Positions 32,883 through 44,210 are shown, counted from the stretch's first letter. The stretch: DNA of 64,000 nucleotides from Chrysemys picta bellii (GCF_011386835.1 NC_088791.1:125712943-125776942), one strand, 5' to 3'. A program made the numbers and translations. Notes: generated from the sequence alone by a model not told the origin.

Positions 32883-33262
32883 CTTATAGACCTCCTTCAT
32901 ATCCCTCCTTTGTCCTCTCTTTTCTAAACTGAACAGTCCCAGTTTAATCCCTCTTCATATGGAAGCTGTTCCATACCTTAATTATTTTTGTTGCCCTTCT
33001 CTGTACTTTTTCCAATTCTAACATATCTTGTTTGAGATGGAATGACCAGAACTGCATGCAGTATTCAAGTTGTGGATGCTATGGAGTTTATATAGTGGCA
33101 TTGTGATATTTTTTCTTTTATTATCACTTTCCCTTTCCTAGTGGTTTCTAACATTATTAGCTTTATTGACTGCCACTGCAGATTGAGGAGATGTTTTCAG
33201 AGAACTATCCACAATGACTACAAGATCTCTTTCTTGAGTGGTAATAGCTAATTTAGACCCCA

Positions 33263-33480
33263 TCATTTTATATGTATAGTTGGGATTATTTTTCCAGTGT
33301 GCATTACTTTGCACTTCTCAACATTGAATGTCATCTGCCATTTTCTTATCCAGTCACCTAGTTTAGTGAGATTCCTTTGTAACTCTTCACAGTCACCTTT
33401 GGACTTAACTCTCTTGAGTAATTTTGTATCATCTGCAAGTTTTGCCACCTCCCTGTTTACCTCCTTTTCCAGATAATTTT
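33263..33480 (-). pseudogene. CR1 ORF2 remnant with RT motif C
   Basis: A short piece with KEVNREVAKLADDTKLLK, where motif C reads LADD, followed by LTKLGDWIRKWQMTFNVEKC. Upstream of about 33480 the frame is flanking DNA. It is the C-terminal RT segment of the 32170-33480 CR1. Confidence 0.8.
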
Positions 33481-33484
33481 TTGA

Positions 33485-34332
33485 AAAGGGCCTTTGACTC
33501 AGACAGAGACACTGCATAGAGGTAAAGGACAAAAGAATATCTATAATTAGTATATATTGTTACGTATCAGTTCCCTGCATAACAACCTTCAATTTTCCAT
33601 CTTTGGCAATTTTGCCCAATAGTTGTTTAGTTTGGCCTGCAGCAAACGGCAGCTCTTATCCCCAAATTAATAGCAAGCTTATAACTGGAGGTTGTTTCTT
33701 AAAACAAAAACAAAACACTTTGAATAGTTTTCTCTTATATCAGGTTTAGGTTCTCTGTGCCTGTATCCACTTACTGACTGCAGTGAGAGGTTAGGAATTA
33801 TGCTGTGATAAAAGTTATGGAAGATGTCAGTAACATCACAGCTGGGGTAAATTGTAGGAAGACGATTTCCTCCTTCTCTAATGAGCTATGTCTGAGAGGG
33901 CAGATGTCTCTGCTGCTGCCTGATTACATACCTCCAGCTCCAAATGAGATGTGTGATTGACTGCTCAGTGGTCAGTTCATACTCTGGTGTTCATAACTCT
34001 AAGGTTCTTCTGTAGTTTCATTAGTGACACATCAATATCACCAGCTGACAACAGTAGGATCTACATAACTTTCTCATCTGATCGAGGCAGTACACCTTTC
34101 TTGCTTTTCCAGTGCCTGGATGAGATTTAAGAATGCGGTGCCTAAGGCCATATTAATATAAGTTGGTTGCGAATATATTGGGGAAAATAACTTGATAGGA
34201 GCTGTGGCTATGCTGTTGATAGAACGTGTCCACTATTTGCCAGAGCACTTTGCAATCTGGGAGTCCTTTTCATACAGAGATTTTTAAGGCCTGCATAATA
34301 AAGGCCATGGAATGTCACAAAGCAATTCCTAC
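33485..34332. other. Non-genic DNA, nothing identified
   Basis: AT-rich, without repeat ends or a meaningful frame. Confidence 0.4.
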
Positions 34333-35192
34333 ATAGAATCATAGAATATCAGGGTTGGAAGGGACCTCAGGAGGTCATCTAGTCCAACCCCCTGCTCAAA
34401 GCAGGACCAATTCCCAACTAAATCATCCCAGCCAGGGCTTTGTCAAGCCTGACCTTAAAAACCTCTAAGGAAGGAGATTCCACCACCTCCCTAGGTAACC
34501 CATCCTAGTGAAAAAGTTTTTCCTAATATCCAACCTAAACCTCCCCAACTGCAACTTGAGACCATTACTCCTTTTTCTGTCATCAGGTACCACTGAGAAC
34601 AGTCTAGATCCAACCTCTTTGGAACCCCCTTTCAGGTAGTTGAAAGCAGCTATCAAATCCCCCCTCATTCTTCTCTTCTGCAGACTAAACAATCCCAGTT
34701 CCCTCAGCCTCTCCTCATAAGTCATGTGCTTCAGCCCCCTAATCATTTTTGTTGCCCTCCGCTGGACTCTTTCCAATTTTTCAACATCCTTCTTGTAGTG
34801 TGGGGCCCAAAACTGGACACAGTACTCAAGATGAGGCCTCACCAATGTCGAATAGAGGGGAACGATCACGTCCCTTGATCTGCTGGCAATGCCCCTACTT
34901 ATACAGCCCAGAATGCAGTTAGCCTTCTTTGCAACAAGGGCACACTGTTGACTCATATCCAGCTTCTCGTCCACTGTAACCCCTAGGTCCTTTTCAGCAG
35001 AACTGCTTCCTAGCCATTCGGTCCCTAGTCTGTAACAGGGCATGGGATTCTTCCGTCCTAAGTGCAGGACTCTACACTTGTCCTTGTTGAACCTCATCAG
35101 GTTTCTTTTGGCCCAATCCTCTAATTTGTCTAGGTCCCTCTGTATCCTGTCCCTACCCTCCAGCGTATCTACCACGCCTCCCAGTCCCATCA
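34333..35192 (-). mobile_element. CR1 LINE, 5'-truncated, young
   Basis: The 3' tail has two octamers (ATAGAATCATAGAATATCAG on this strand). It covers the C-terminal quarter of ORF2 and is visibly close to 6727-7620. It lacks about 20 bp near 34500 (where 6900-6935 has a GTGTTTCACCACCCTCC stretch), which alters the last residues. Confidence 0.93.
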
Positions 35193-35193
35193 A
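34465..35193 (-). pseudogene. CR1 ORF2 C-terminal fragment, 242 aa
   Basis: After an accidental start it reads [85 protein letters not shown] and [11 protein letters not shown]. It begins just after RT motif C, so no catalytic residue is present. It is uninterrupted until the small deletion near 34500, after which [11 protein letters not shown] is out of frame. Useful as the intact reference for breaks in the 6727-9965 copy. Confidence 0.92.
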
Positions 35194-35209
35194 ACCCTTA
35201 AAGTTAACT

Positions 35210-35765
35210 TCTACTTGAGCTAGAGCATAAGAAAGAAATCCATTCTTGATGTAAAGACTTCAAGTGATGGAGAATCCACCACATCCCTTAGTCAGTTGTT
35301 CTAATGGTAATTACCCTCACAGTTATAAATGTGGGCCTTTTTTCTAGTCTGAATTTGTCTAGCTTCAGCTTCCAGGCTTTAAATCTTGTTATGCCTTTGT
35401 CTGCTAAATTAAAGAGCTTTCTGCTACCAGAAATCTTTGTCCAATGTAAGTACTTATAGACCATAATCAAGTCAGCTCTTCATCTTCTCTTTAATAAATT
35501 AAATACACTGAGTTTCTTTAGTAAGGCAGGTTTACCTGATCTTTCTTGTAGCTCTTTTGTGAATTTCAATTTTGTGAATTTCAAATTTGCAAACCACTTT
35601 TTTAGGTGGAGACACTAAAACTGGACACAGTATTTCAGTAATTATCTCCCTAATGCCATATAGAGCAGCAATATCACCTCCCTACTTGTACTCAATATTC
35701 CTCTGTTTATACGCCTAAAGGTCACATTTGCTCTCTCAGCCAATGCACTGATACAGGTCAGGTCA
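35210..35765 (-). mobile_element. Old CR1 LINE fragment
   Basis: Abuts the younger CR1 above. The frame 35288-35470 shows YKYLHWTKISGSRKLFNLAD and KLKLDKFRLEKRPTFITVRV, the diverged CR1 ORF2 C-terminus. Beyond it are ACTGGACACAGTATTTCAG and further scraps. A copy of the same family is the host of the nest at 49309-51075. Confidence 0.75.
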
Positions 35766-35769
35766 GTGT

Positions 35770-36253
35770 TCCACGTCTTTTTAAACCTATTTTAATGTTT
35801 TCAAACAAAAAAAAAAAATAAAAAACCCCAAACTCAACCCAAAGAAACAAACAAAAATTACCGCCAAAACCAGGCCTGATTCAAACTAAGAAATTGAGAG
35901 AGAGAGAGAGAGTGTAAAATTAAAAAAAAAAGGCAATTCAGTTCTACTAAGTAGCTTCAATTACTGGGGAATGCAGGAGCCCAGTTCATGAGTTCAGACT
36001 ATTGAGGTAATCCAGTCATATCTTTTCTCCTGGGACAGTGCTGGTTTTTCTTTACTTCTGGCTGTAATTCAAGGTTTTAAGTTGAATCTGTAAAATTATA
36101 GGGGTAAGGACCAGGCTATCTTTCAAACTGCCTGCCTCTATCATGTGCCATCATGAAAGGTAAGGTACTTCTGCTTTAGTCAAAACAAGTATTGGACTAA
36201 ATACAAGAGTAACTGGATGAAAGTCTATGTTATGCAGGAGTTTAGCACAGATG
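35770..36253. other. Non-genic DNA with A-rich and (GA)n tracts
   Basis: A-rich runs at 35808-35830 and 35920-35930 and a (GA)n tract at about 35894-35914. No gene. Confidence 0.5.
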
Positions 36254-36261
36254 ATCTAATG

Positions 36262-36751
36262 TAGGGGTTCCTAAACTGTGGTATGAGTTCTCTTTGGGGA
36301 CATCTCTGGGGTGTATGAGGGAGAAATTGCGTAATGGTGGATTTTATTTATTAATTATTTTATTTACTTCAATTTCATAATAGGCTACTGAGACAAAGCT
36401 TTAAAACTGTGTGGGAATTTGTTACATAAAATACGGTAGTTTAATTTACTTCAAGATGTACCAGTGAGAACACAGATTCACAGAAATGCTGACGTACGGA
36501 GCCTGTACCTCCAATGACAGTGCGGGTTCAGTTGCCCAGCAACTGTCCAGTCTAACTGAGCTCAGAACTTGGTCAGGGGTTTTTTCGGTTGTATATGTCG
36601 TACTGTAACTATATCTGTATGTAACAGTGAAATATGGACTGATGGCTAGTCAGGTAGCATTGAGAAGAATAGCGATGAGAAGGGTAGGGGTATGCAGGCA
36701 GCTGGTAGATCTAGAAGGGGGTACGCAATAACAAAAGTTTGGGAACCTCTG
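36262..36751. mobile_element. 490-bp non-autonomous hAT element
   Basis: The ends TAGGGGTTCCTAAACTGTGG and AAAGTTTGGGAACCTCTG are inverted repeats. The TSD ATCTAATG is perfect (36254-36261, 36752-36759). Subterminal GGTATGAG and GGGGTACGC are typical of this group. No transposase frame was found. Confidence 0.9.
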
Positions 36752-36759
36752 ATCTAATG

Positions 36760-38275
36760 GCCTTTAAAACCTAAAATCTATCCCTAGAAGTGCATTTTGC
36801 ATGGAGGCAGGACATTCTCAGTGGAAGGTCCTTGACTATGAATCTTGTTCTCTCTGCTGTCCATTGGAACCCAGGTTTGTTAGATCTTGGAGCATGGTGC
36901 AAGGTTTATTTTTTTTTTGGCCAAGTCTTTGCCTGGTAGAAAGCACTGTCTTGTCTGACTTTGACTTTTCTCTTTTCTATAAGTATAATAAGGCATGCAT
37001 TTTTTCTAATAGTTCTGTAGATAAACACAACCACTGGCTGTCAGTGAAAGAATTAACACTGTATTCTTGTGCAATCCTAGAAGAGATAATTACAGTATTA
37101 CGAGCCCTCGGTGCAGGGAATCCTCCCAAAAAGGGAGTGTGGCTGGATTTACTGAGTTACTTAATGCCCCCTGCAGACTTTATTAGGGAGTCTTCACCTT
37201 AGAAGCCACACTCTGTTTAGGGCCACAGGAAATTAACAGCTGAAAGAAAAAGCTCATTTGTGGTTTGTAAGAACAAAGCTGGAGAAATTTTGTTCTCTTT
37301 GCTTAAGGGAAAAGCTTAGGGGAAGAAAACCCTTTCCAAGACCAGAATCATCCCTGCCCCCAAATCCACAGACAGAGGGCTCCTTTCACATGTGAGTTTC
37401 CTTTCTACTGTGCAAAAGGCAAGGCATCAGTATCCCGCAACCTTCCCCAGATACCATGGGGATTACTTTGTGAATCCAGTGTGAATGCTAGGAGGAGGGG
37501 TAGAGACTGGGCAGGCCAGGAGCAGACCCAGAGTGTGCACTACATTGCCCCCACTCTGACACTATGGAAAACTTACCCCCCTAGCTATTCCATGAGGTGG
37601 AGCAAAGCCTGCCCCCCAAGTGGAAAAACTGACTTAATTTAAAATCTGGCTGTATAAGGGTTTTTTTCTGTATTCTTTCTATGATGTCTGGGCAGAGGAA
37701 ACATGTTTTAAATAGACCTTCAATTTACTATGGGCCTGCGCCAAAGCATGTCGAGGTCAATGGGAGTGTCTATACTATTGTTTGAAATTAATGGGATCAG
37801 GTTTTATAAGATGTCAGATTGGGTCATCTGACCTGGTTACAATAAAAAGAGTTGACCCATATAACTGAGGGGTCTTAAGCCATAAAAGAGAAAATATCTG
37901 GAGGCAGCTAGGTGGGAACCATCTCTGTTTTATTATCTAATTCCTGTCTGGGGTGAGAGTAAAAGCATATTCTGATCTTGGTATCTCAAAGTGTCAACAA
38001 ATTAAAGAGAGTAGTAGATATAATGCAGAGAGAACTTGAACTGCCATTTCTGTGCGTATGTCCAAGTCTGCATTCTGCTGCACCCTGGCAGCCTCTCCCT
38101 GAAGTCAATGAGGTTTCGTGGCTATAACTGATGGTAGGATCTGACCCAACATTTTTATTGCCAGTACCTGACGCGTGTTGTTTCATGGATATTTATGGCT
38201 TGTTTTGTTGAGGACATTTCAAATCAGGTTGAACACCTCATTTGTGAGTCTGTGTGGTCCCATGGTGATGCTCAG
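36760..38275. other. Non-genic DNA, nothing identified
   Basis: The 133-aa plus-strand frame at 36801-37202 has no domain, signal or splice context that I recognise and crosses AT-rich sequence. I leave it uncalled. The rest is plain. Confidence 0.4.
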
Positions 38276-38279
38276 GACT

Positions 38280-38490
38280 TTGACATTTTCCCAGCTCTTC
38301 CACTGATATGCTGGGTGACCTTGTGCTTCTCATTTTGCCTCTCTGTGCCTTTATTTCCCATTCCCTCCATTTTCATTGTAAGCTGTTCAGGGCAGACACT
38401 GTCTCTTACTATGGGTTTGTAAATCACCTAGCACAATGGGGTCCTGCAGCTAGGGATGCAGGTGGTTTCATAATACAAATCAATAACTTA
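38280..38490 (+). repeat. MIR-like SINE with extended tail
   Basis: CAGCTCTTCCACTGATATGC, TGGGTGACCTTGTGCTTC and the CTCTGTGCC phrase are MIR CORE. They are followed by TGTAAGCTGTTCAGGGCAG, AGCACAATGGGGTCCTG and AATACAAATCAATAA. The same tail occurs in complement at 63475-63550 and 63700-63800. Confidence 0.65.
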
Positions 38491-38499
38491 CAGTAAAGT

Positions 38500-39307
38500 A
38501 TTTGTTCTCTTTGAATGTGAGTGCATGGGGAAACAATCTAAAGTCCAATTTCGAATAGAATACTCTTTTTTTTTTGTAATGGTTTATACTTTTAGGTTTT
38601 GGCTTAATATAGAAACTAAAATGAAAAAAGTAGTCCACAAAACTGACATTTTCCAAGCCACTTTCTTCCATGTTTTAATTGGAAACTGTCATATCTCAAC
38701 AGCAGCTGGAGATTTCCTTTATGCTTTATAGGTCAAAGGCTAATCAGAAGCTAACTCAATGTATAATTTAAAAGGACTGTTTTCTTAAGTTTCTTAAAAT
38801 GAAATCTGGTCTTCATCCCAATGTCATGATGCTTTGGAAAGAAAATAGAGTTTTGCAATCCCATGGCCAAATTCCTTTTTCGGTCCTGCAGTGAAACACA
38901 CAACTAAACTCTGAGATCTAATCAGACATTTCCAAAGTAGACAGAGAAAGTGATAATAGTGATTTAAACACTGATGCTTATTATGGATTGGCAGTAGCTG
39001 CTCCATAGTTAAGTTGGCTTTCTGTTAGAAGTCTGATGTTTAAAAAACCAGCAGTATTGTCAACTCTCATGATATTTCCCCCTAGTAATGGGATTCTGGC
39101 TGAGCTGAAGCCAGTTTCATGATGATGCAACAAGTTCCAGCCCTCTAGCAAATTTGAACCCTGACTAGAGGGGGCAACTCCCTCTGATTGTCTGCCTGCC
39201 CCATCTGCCTGCCTCCAGAGGGTGAGCAACCAATCAGAGCTTCTATGGGAAGAGCTTTCTTTCTCCTGTTTCCCGTCCCCTCAGCTATCCAAAGAAATTT
39301 TCATTGG
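38500..39307. other. Non-genic DNA, nothing identified
   Basis: AT-rich. Overlapping frames of 62-82 aa on both strands have no motif. Confidence 0.4.
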
Positions 39308-39315
39308 GGTAAGGG

Positions 39316-39911
39316 TAGGATGACCAGATGTCCCGATTTTATAGGGACAGTCCTAATTTTTGCATCTTTTTCTTATATACAGGGCCGGCTCCAGGCACCA
39401 GCTGAGCAAGCTGGTGCTTGGGGCGACAGATTGTTGGAGGCGGCATTCTGCCCAATCCTAGGGTGGCATGGCCGCTTTTTTTATTTTTTTTTTGTTCTTG
39501 TTCCGCTCCAGCTGCTCTGTAGGGGGCGGCGTCGCGGAGAACCAGAGCGCCCTGAAGGGCAGTCCTCTTCCTTCCCTCCCCGCTGACTGGAGCAGAGCCC
39601 TCGCGGCAGGCGGCAGGAGGCGGCGCAGCGGAAGGGGCCGCGTGGCAGCGCCCCTGCTGTAGCCCTGGCCGCCCCCTTCTCTCTCTCTCCCGCCTGCTCC
39701 CTCCCCCTCCTGCCCGCCCCCAGTCGGTCCCCCTGCACCCACGCTCCAGCCGCGCCGCAGGGTTTTTTTTGTTTGTTTTTTGCTTTGCCGTTCTGGATGC
39801 CCCATTTTTTTTTGGTTTTTTTTGCTTGGGGCGACCAAAAGCCAGAGCCGGCCCTGCTTATATAGGCCTCACCCCGTCCCAATTTTTCACATTTGCTGTC
39901 TGGTCACCCTA
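39316..39911. mobile_element. hAT MITE (TAGGGTGACCAGA family) split by another hAT
   Basis: The left end TAGGATGACCAGATGTCCCG and right end CTGGTCACCCTA are inverted. The outer TSD GGTAAGGG is perfect (39308-39315, 39912-39919). The element continues across the insertion, from TTTTTCTTATATA to GGCCTCACCCCGTCCC, just as in the uninterrupted reverse copy at 26622-26744. Confidence 0.93.
39380..39856. mobile_element. 477-bp hAT element (CAGGGCCGGCTC family), nested
   Basis: The ends CAGGGCCGGCTCCAGGCACC and AGCCAGAGCCGGCCCTG are inverted. The TSD CTTATATA is perfect (39372-39379, 39857-39864). GC-rich interior with T runs. Frames of 126-133 aa within it are repeat translations. It is twice the length of its relatives at 42674 and 56769. 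Confidence 0.95.
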
Positions 39912-39919
39912 GGTAAGGG

Positions 39920-41320
39920 GGGGCTGGAAGAGCCCAGCAGCTCAGGGCAACTCCACTCCCTCTCCCCTGCTTCCTCAGAACACCTGGCTTGGGAAGGGGC
40001 AGAGGGGAGTCAAGAGCCCTGCAGCTGCCCCTCCCCAGCACTGAAAGGGGAGAGGAGACTCCCACTGCAACCCTCCCCCACAGGCATGGGAGAGGAGGGT
40101 GAAGATCCCCAAGAGGAGCAGAAGTGAGACGTGGGGTGGAAATGATGGGGAGGCTGAGGAACAAGATTGAGCGGGAGGTTGGCAGGGAGAATTAATTGCT
40201 GGTCAGGAGCAGGGCAAATGTGGAGGTGAGAGCTTATGCAGTGGGGGGCCAAAATCACCGTACCTAATAAATTGCAGTGAGTGGGCAACACTAATTGTCC
40301 TACACACACACACACACTGCAGACGGGCAGGAGGAGTTCAAACTTCAAAACACAGACCAAAAAACGTAATGTAATCTTTGGCCCCCAAAAAATCATGAGA
40401 TTGTTAACAATCTCATGATTTGGGGGATTTGATTCATGATTTTTGATTTCTTGATGCTGATAATATCGAAAGAGTCCCTCTGCAATGTTAGATGCAACAT
40501 TATCCAAGGGCAGGATTTTTCTGGGAAGTGTGGGGGAAAATATAAAAGGAATTTTTAAAGTTATATGTTTCAAAATCTTCCTGTCTCTTTAAAAATGTTC
40601 TTAATGTTTAGACTCTTTGACTCTTACACTCTTTGAAAATGTTCCTAATGTTTCAGTGCTCATCATATCTCTATGTGACCTGGCCTATGAACTCCAACTT
40701 TGTTGTGTTGGCCTCAATGAAGAGAAATGGCTTTTAGTGTTTTGAGAAAGGGAATTAGAGAGATTATATTACAAAACTATTTAAATATATATATTATAAC
40801 ACCACACTAAGGCCCCCATCCTGCAAACTCCTCCTCACTTAGAAATTACAAAAAAAGTCTGTTCTCATGAGATTTGTAGCCTCATTTCTAGGGTTCAAAT
40901 AAGCTTCCAGCTTTAGAAAACTTATCAGAATCGGAAATGGGCCCAAACCAGAACCCAGACTCACCTAAGGGTTCAGATGTGACTATGGATCCTCATTTCA
41001 AGTTCTTCTAAAGAGATCAGACTGAAGCAGAACACCAGTCCCACCCCTTTGAAACATGGGAACTTGAGAGCAGTATCTAAATGTTGTGGTGTGGATCCAT
41101 CTCTGATCAAACTGAGCCCTTGAACCATCTGAGGTTTTCCCGCCACTCGTTCTACCACATGCAAACCCACATTCCATTCATATGCCCCTGCTGCTACACT
41201 CCTGCCCCTGATAAAAACAAGTAGCTCTTGAATGGAGAGTAGAGTTTAAACTCAGCCCCAAACGTATGAGAACTGTGTGTTTTTACAGTGCATAGTTTCT
41301 CTTGCAACTCTAAAGCCAAC
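39920..41320. other. Non-genic DNA with a perfect 30-bp palindrome
   Basis: 40391-40420 is an exact palindrome (AATCATGAGATTGTT and its complement), extended by CCCCCAAAA and TTTGGGGG with small mismatches. There is a (CA)n tract at about 40301-40318. The 187-aa minus-strand frame (40010-40573) crosses the palindrome and shows no domain. Confidence 0.55.
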
Positions 41321-41324
41321 CTAG

Positions 41325-42555
41325 TGTAAGGGGACTGTTGTCCCCTTACTAAAACTCAGTGGGGGGGGGTTGGTTTTCCCAGTACTAAAAGAAAGGGGAA
41401 GGGTCGATGGGAAATCAGGACCCTGAGACTGACAGTCCCCAGGAACAACGGGGAGAGACCAATGCTCCAGGTCAGCCTGATTGACAGGGCAGGCAGGCTA
41501 ATCAAGGAGTCAGGAGGCCAGGGTGGGTTCCGCCGGGTGGGTGAGCTGGAATTGCCTGGGGCAGACAGAGAGTGGCCGAGCTAAGGAGAAAGCAGGGGCC
41601 CAAGCTGAGCTGGGGAGCAGAGCCGTGCCAGATCCAGAGGGGCCAGAAAAGCAGCTCAGGGAGCAGATTCTGTGCTGGGAGAAGGGATGCAGCCCAAAGC
41701 CAGAGACACGGCCCAGGGAGAGCAGATCCTGTGCTGGGAGCAGCCACAGAGCCAGAGAGGCCAGAGAAGCAGCCCAGGGAGCTGGAGACAGAGCAGCAGC
41801 AGCCGTGCTGAGGCAGAGTGATGGAGCTGGGACTGGAGCAGTCGGGAGCCAGGTGCGGTGAGCAGCTGTGGAGAGTGACGGGGACCCTGGACAGATGCTC
41901 CCAGCGAAGAGGCCCTGCAGGCCAGACTTGGAGGGGGATCGTAACCCCGACAGGGCGAGGGCGACATTGGGAAGAAGGGTCCTGCCACCTAGAGCCTGAG
42001 AGTGTGTGGCCACTGCTAGAGCAAGCGTCCAGCCCACAGCCTCCCTGCAACACAACCCAGGGCCTGAGAAGTGGCCTGGGACTTGTGAGGAACAGAGTGA
42101 ACTTCCCTTACATTCCAGAGACACTGTTTGTGATGTCCCTGTGCCATAGAGTAGGGTTATGTGTTTTCCTTTACCTTTCCCATTTTTTCCTTGTTTTTTT
42201 ATTGATTGCAGTTTAATAAATTGTATTTGCTTTGAACTGTATGTAATGATCAGTGGGTCAGGGAAGCATCCAGTGCAGAGAGAGCACCCCAGAGTGGGGA
42301 CACCCTAGCCCCTGCCCTAAGTGACCTCTACAAGGTTGGGGGTGAAGCCCCCCCAGGAATCCTGGGCCCAGCCTTGTTTGGGTTACGTGGATTCTGCCAC
42401 ACAGGAGAGTGGAAGGGGAGCCCTTGAGGTCAGGCAGGCCTCTGGATAAAGGAAGTAGGAGCAGGGACTCAGATCCTTTCACTAGCCCACTTCACCGGGG
42501 TAGTGTATAAGCCAGAAAAGTTCCCCACAATAGCGGGACCATTCCCCCGCTTACA
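41325..42555 (+). mobile_element. Solo LTR, 1231 bp, TSD CTAG
   Basis: It begins TGTAAGGGGAC and ends CCCCCGCTTACA, so it has TG...CA with short inverted ends. The 4-bp flank CTAG is repeated (41321-41324, 42556-42559). Near 42212-42220 AGTTTAATAAATTGT gives a polyadenylation signal. Positions 41650-41790 contain a degenerate repeat around GAGCAGATTCTGTGCTGGGA. There is no internal coding region, so it is a recombined solo LTR; ERV versus Gypsy cannot be decided. Frames of up to 204 aa here are chance products of a GC-rich LTR. Confidence 0.85.
42215..42220 (+). promoter_or_regulatory. Polyadenylation signal of the LTR
   Basis: AATAAA within TTTAATAAATTG, inside the solo LTR, followed by T/G-rich sequence. 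This would mark the R region. Confidence 0.55.
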
Positions 42556-42673
42556 CTAGTTATCAGGGACGCACTTTCATATGTGCAATGGCCCTATGGT
42601 ACCTTATGGAGAACAGTCTTTAAAAAGGGACATTTTGCTCTGCTGAAGACTTTTGTTTTTGTCATGACCTGCT

Positions 42674-42900
42674 CAGGGCCGGCTCCAGGCACCAGCTGAG
42701 CACGCAGGTGCTTGGGGCGGCCAAGGGGAAGGGACGGCATGTCGGGCTCTTTGGCGGCAATTTGGCGGAGGGAAGGACCTGCCACCAAATTGCTGCCGAA
42801 GAAGAAAGCGGCGCGTTGGAGCTGCCGCGGATTGCGATCGCGGCTTTTTTTTTTTTTTCCCCTGCCGCTTGGGATGGCAAAAACCCTGGAGCTGGCCCTG
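42674..42900. mobile_element. 227-bp hAT element (CAGGGCCGGCTC family)
   Basis: The ends CAGGGCCGGCTCCAGGCACC and CCTGGAGCTGGCCCTG are inverted. The flanks GACCTGCT (42666-42673) and GACCTGTT (42901-42908) match at 7 of 8. The interior has GGCGGCAATTTGGCGG and a complementary stretch, plus a T run. No transposase. Confidence 0.93.
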
Positions 42901-42909
42901 GACCTGTTT

Positions 42910-43870
42910 GCAATTTGCACAAACTACTAAGCACACTTCAGTGATGGGAGAGCTTGCAGGGTGGAGGGAGAAACTTGGATGCCAAAACAATTACGGCCAA
43001 CTCTGAAGCTTGATCAGTGCCCATTGGCAGTGTAATGTAACAGTTGTTCTGGCTTCAAATTTGTGCTGCCCTTTGTTGGAAGTTTTATTGGCTGTTGTGC
43101 TTAAGATACTCTTTTTAACATTATTTGTTGTACAAGAAAACATATTGGTAGAAAGTCCTGTTGAAATGACAACCTGTTTTTTTTTAATGTTCTGCTCACT
43201 TATTCAAGTGCTCAGGTTATTTATAATAAGACAACAAATTACCTATAGTCTCCCCACCCCGGATGTGAAAAAAAATACTTTGGAAATGCTGAAGTCATTA
43301 TCAGTGTTGTACACATTTTTGTTATCCTATGTAAAGACAGAACAATATTTTATCAGAGGGTGCACAGTAATTAGTTGCATGCTAGCTTTTAAGGCTTAGT
43401 TCTCAATTTTATGTAAATTTATCCAGTGACTGAGCCTTTATCAAGTTAATGCATCCCTAATTACCTAGAAAAGGTACCTCCAAAGCCATAGTACACTATA
43501 TGAATGCATTAGCTCTAGAGTCTCTGCAGTTGAGACAAACCAATTTGGGTTCCAAGATTTATGCCTGAAAGATCCAGACAATCAAATACCAATAAACCAA
43601 AAAGGTGGGGGTTTATCCACCCTGGACATACTACCAGAATACTGTTAGCCCTATTGACGAAGAAGACTTACCAGTTTGCAAGCCTTCTGTCCTCTTACAT
43701 TAACTTTTTCCTTCTCCAAAGCTTTTTTTAGAATGACCAGTGTTGATCCAATACTTATAATCCCTTGCAGTCATTTTTATATTAGATTCTGCTTTTTATG
43801 TCTGCATTTTATTATGCTTACTATATAAAATTTGTTTTACTTTGTCAAAGCAGTGAGAGCTGTACAATAA
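42910..43870. other. Non-genic DNA; 129-aa frame of unknown meaning
   Basis: The plus-strand frame 43010-43399 is hydrophobic and Leu/Val-rich, with no motif. AT-rich DNA gives such frames often. No promoter or splice signal makes me call it. Nothing else. Confidence 0.35.
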
Positions 43871-43874
43871 TTTG

Positions 43875-44059
43875 TGAAGCACTGGAATGGGTTACCTGGG
43901 GAGGTGGTGGAATCTCCTTCCTTAGAGGTTTTTAAGGTCAGGCTTGACAAAGCCCTGGCTGGGATGATTTAGTTGGGAATTGGTCCTGCTTTGAGCAGGG
44001 GGTTGGACTAGATGACCTCCTGAGGTCCCTTCCAACCCTGATATTCTATGATTCTATGA
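43875..44059 (+). mobile_element. CR1 3' end, plus strand
   Basis: It begins CACTGGAATGGGTTACCTGG (the HWN-LPRE codons) and ends GATATTCTATGATTCTATGA with two tail octamers. Same family as 6727. It contains the last ORF2 codons and the short 3' UTR. Confidence 0.93.
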
Positions 44060-44210
44060 GGGAGAGTGTAGCATTAACATTATTCCTATTTTGCCATTGT
44101 CAAGTCTTCATGCTCAGACACATTCATTCAGAAAACCCAGGACCAAACTAGTGACAGCATCTGTGCAGCAGAGAGGCCTAAAGCATGGTTAGGGTGATAA
44201 TGTTTATAAG

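Larger units (their letters stand above)
32170..33480 (-). mobile_element. CR1 LINE (TTCTTATG tail) with two DNA-transposon insertions
   Basis: The 3' end starts at GAACATAAGAACAGCC. The 3' UTR is split by a hAT (32203-32338) and then replaced from about 32439 by the minisatellite element ending at 32882. Coding remnants follow to about 33480: TCTCTTTCTTGAGTGG (QERD region), then frame 33263-33532 with VAKLADDTKLLKRVKS and FNVEKCKVMHTG. Same family as 21330-22420. It is 5'-truncated near RT motif C. Confidence 0.88.

Noticed and set aside
32387..32932. Overlapping Gly/Arg/Ser-rich frames of 103-146 aa
   Set aside because: Same minisatellite as at 28580; three overlapping plus frames and one minus frame are open at once.
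36801..37202. 133-aa plus frame as a host gene
   Set aside because: No recognisable domain, AT-rich composition and no nearby gene signals. Length alone is weak evidence in a 64-kb vertebrate window.
39458..39882. 126- and 133-aa frames
   Set aside because: They fall inside the nested hAT element at 39380-39856 and translate its GC-rich interior.
41502..42216. Several 110-204-aa frames on both strands
   Set aside because: They lie wholly within a solo LTR with defined TG...CA ends and a TSD, and have no viral protein motif.
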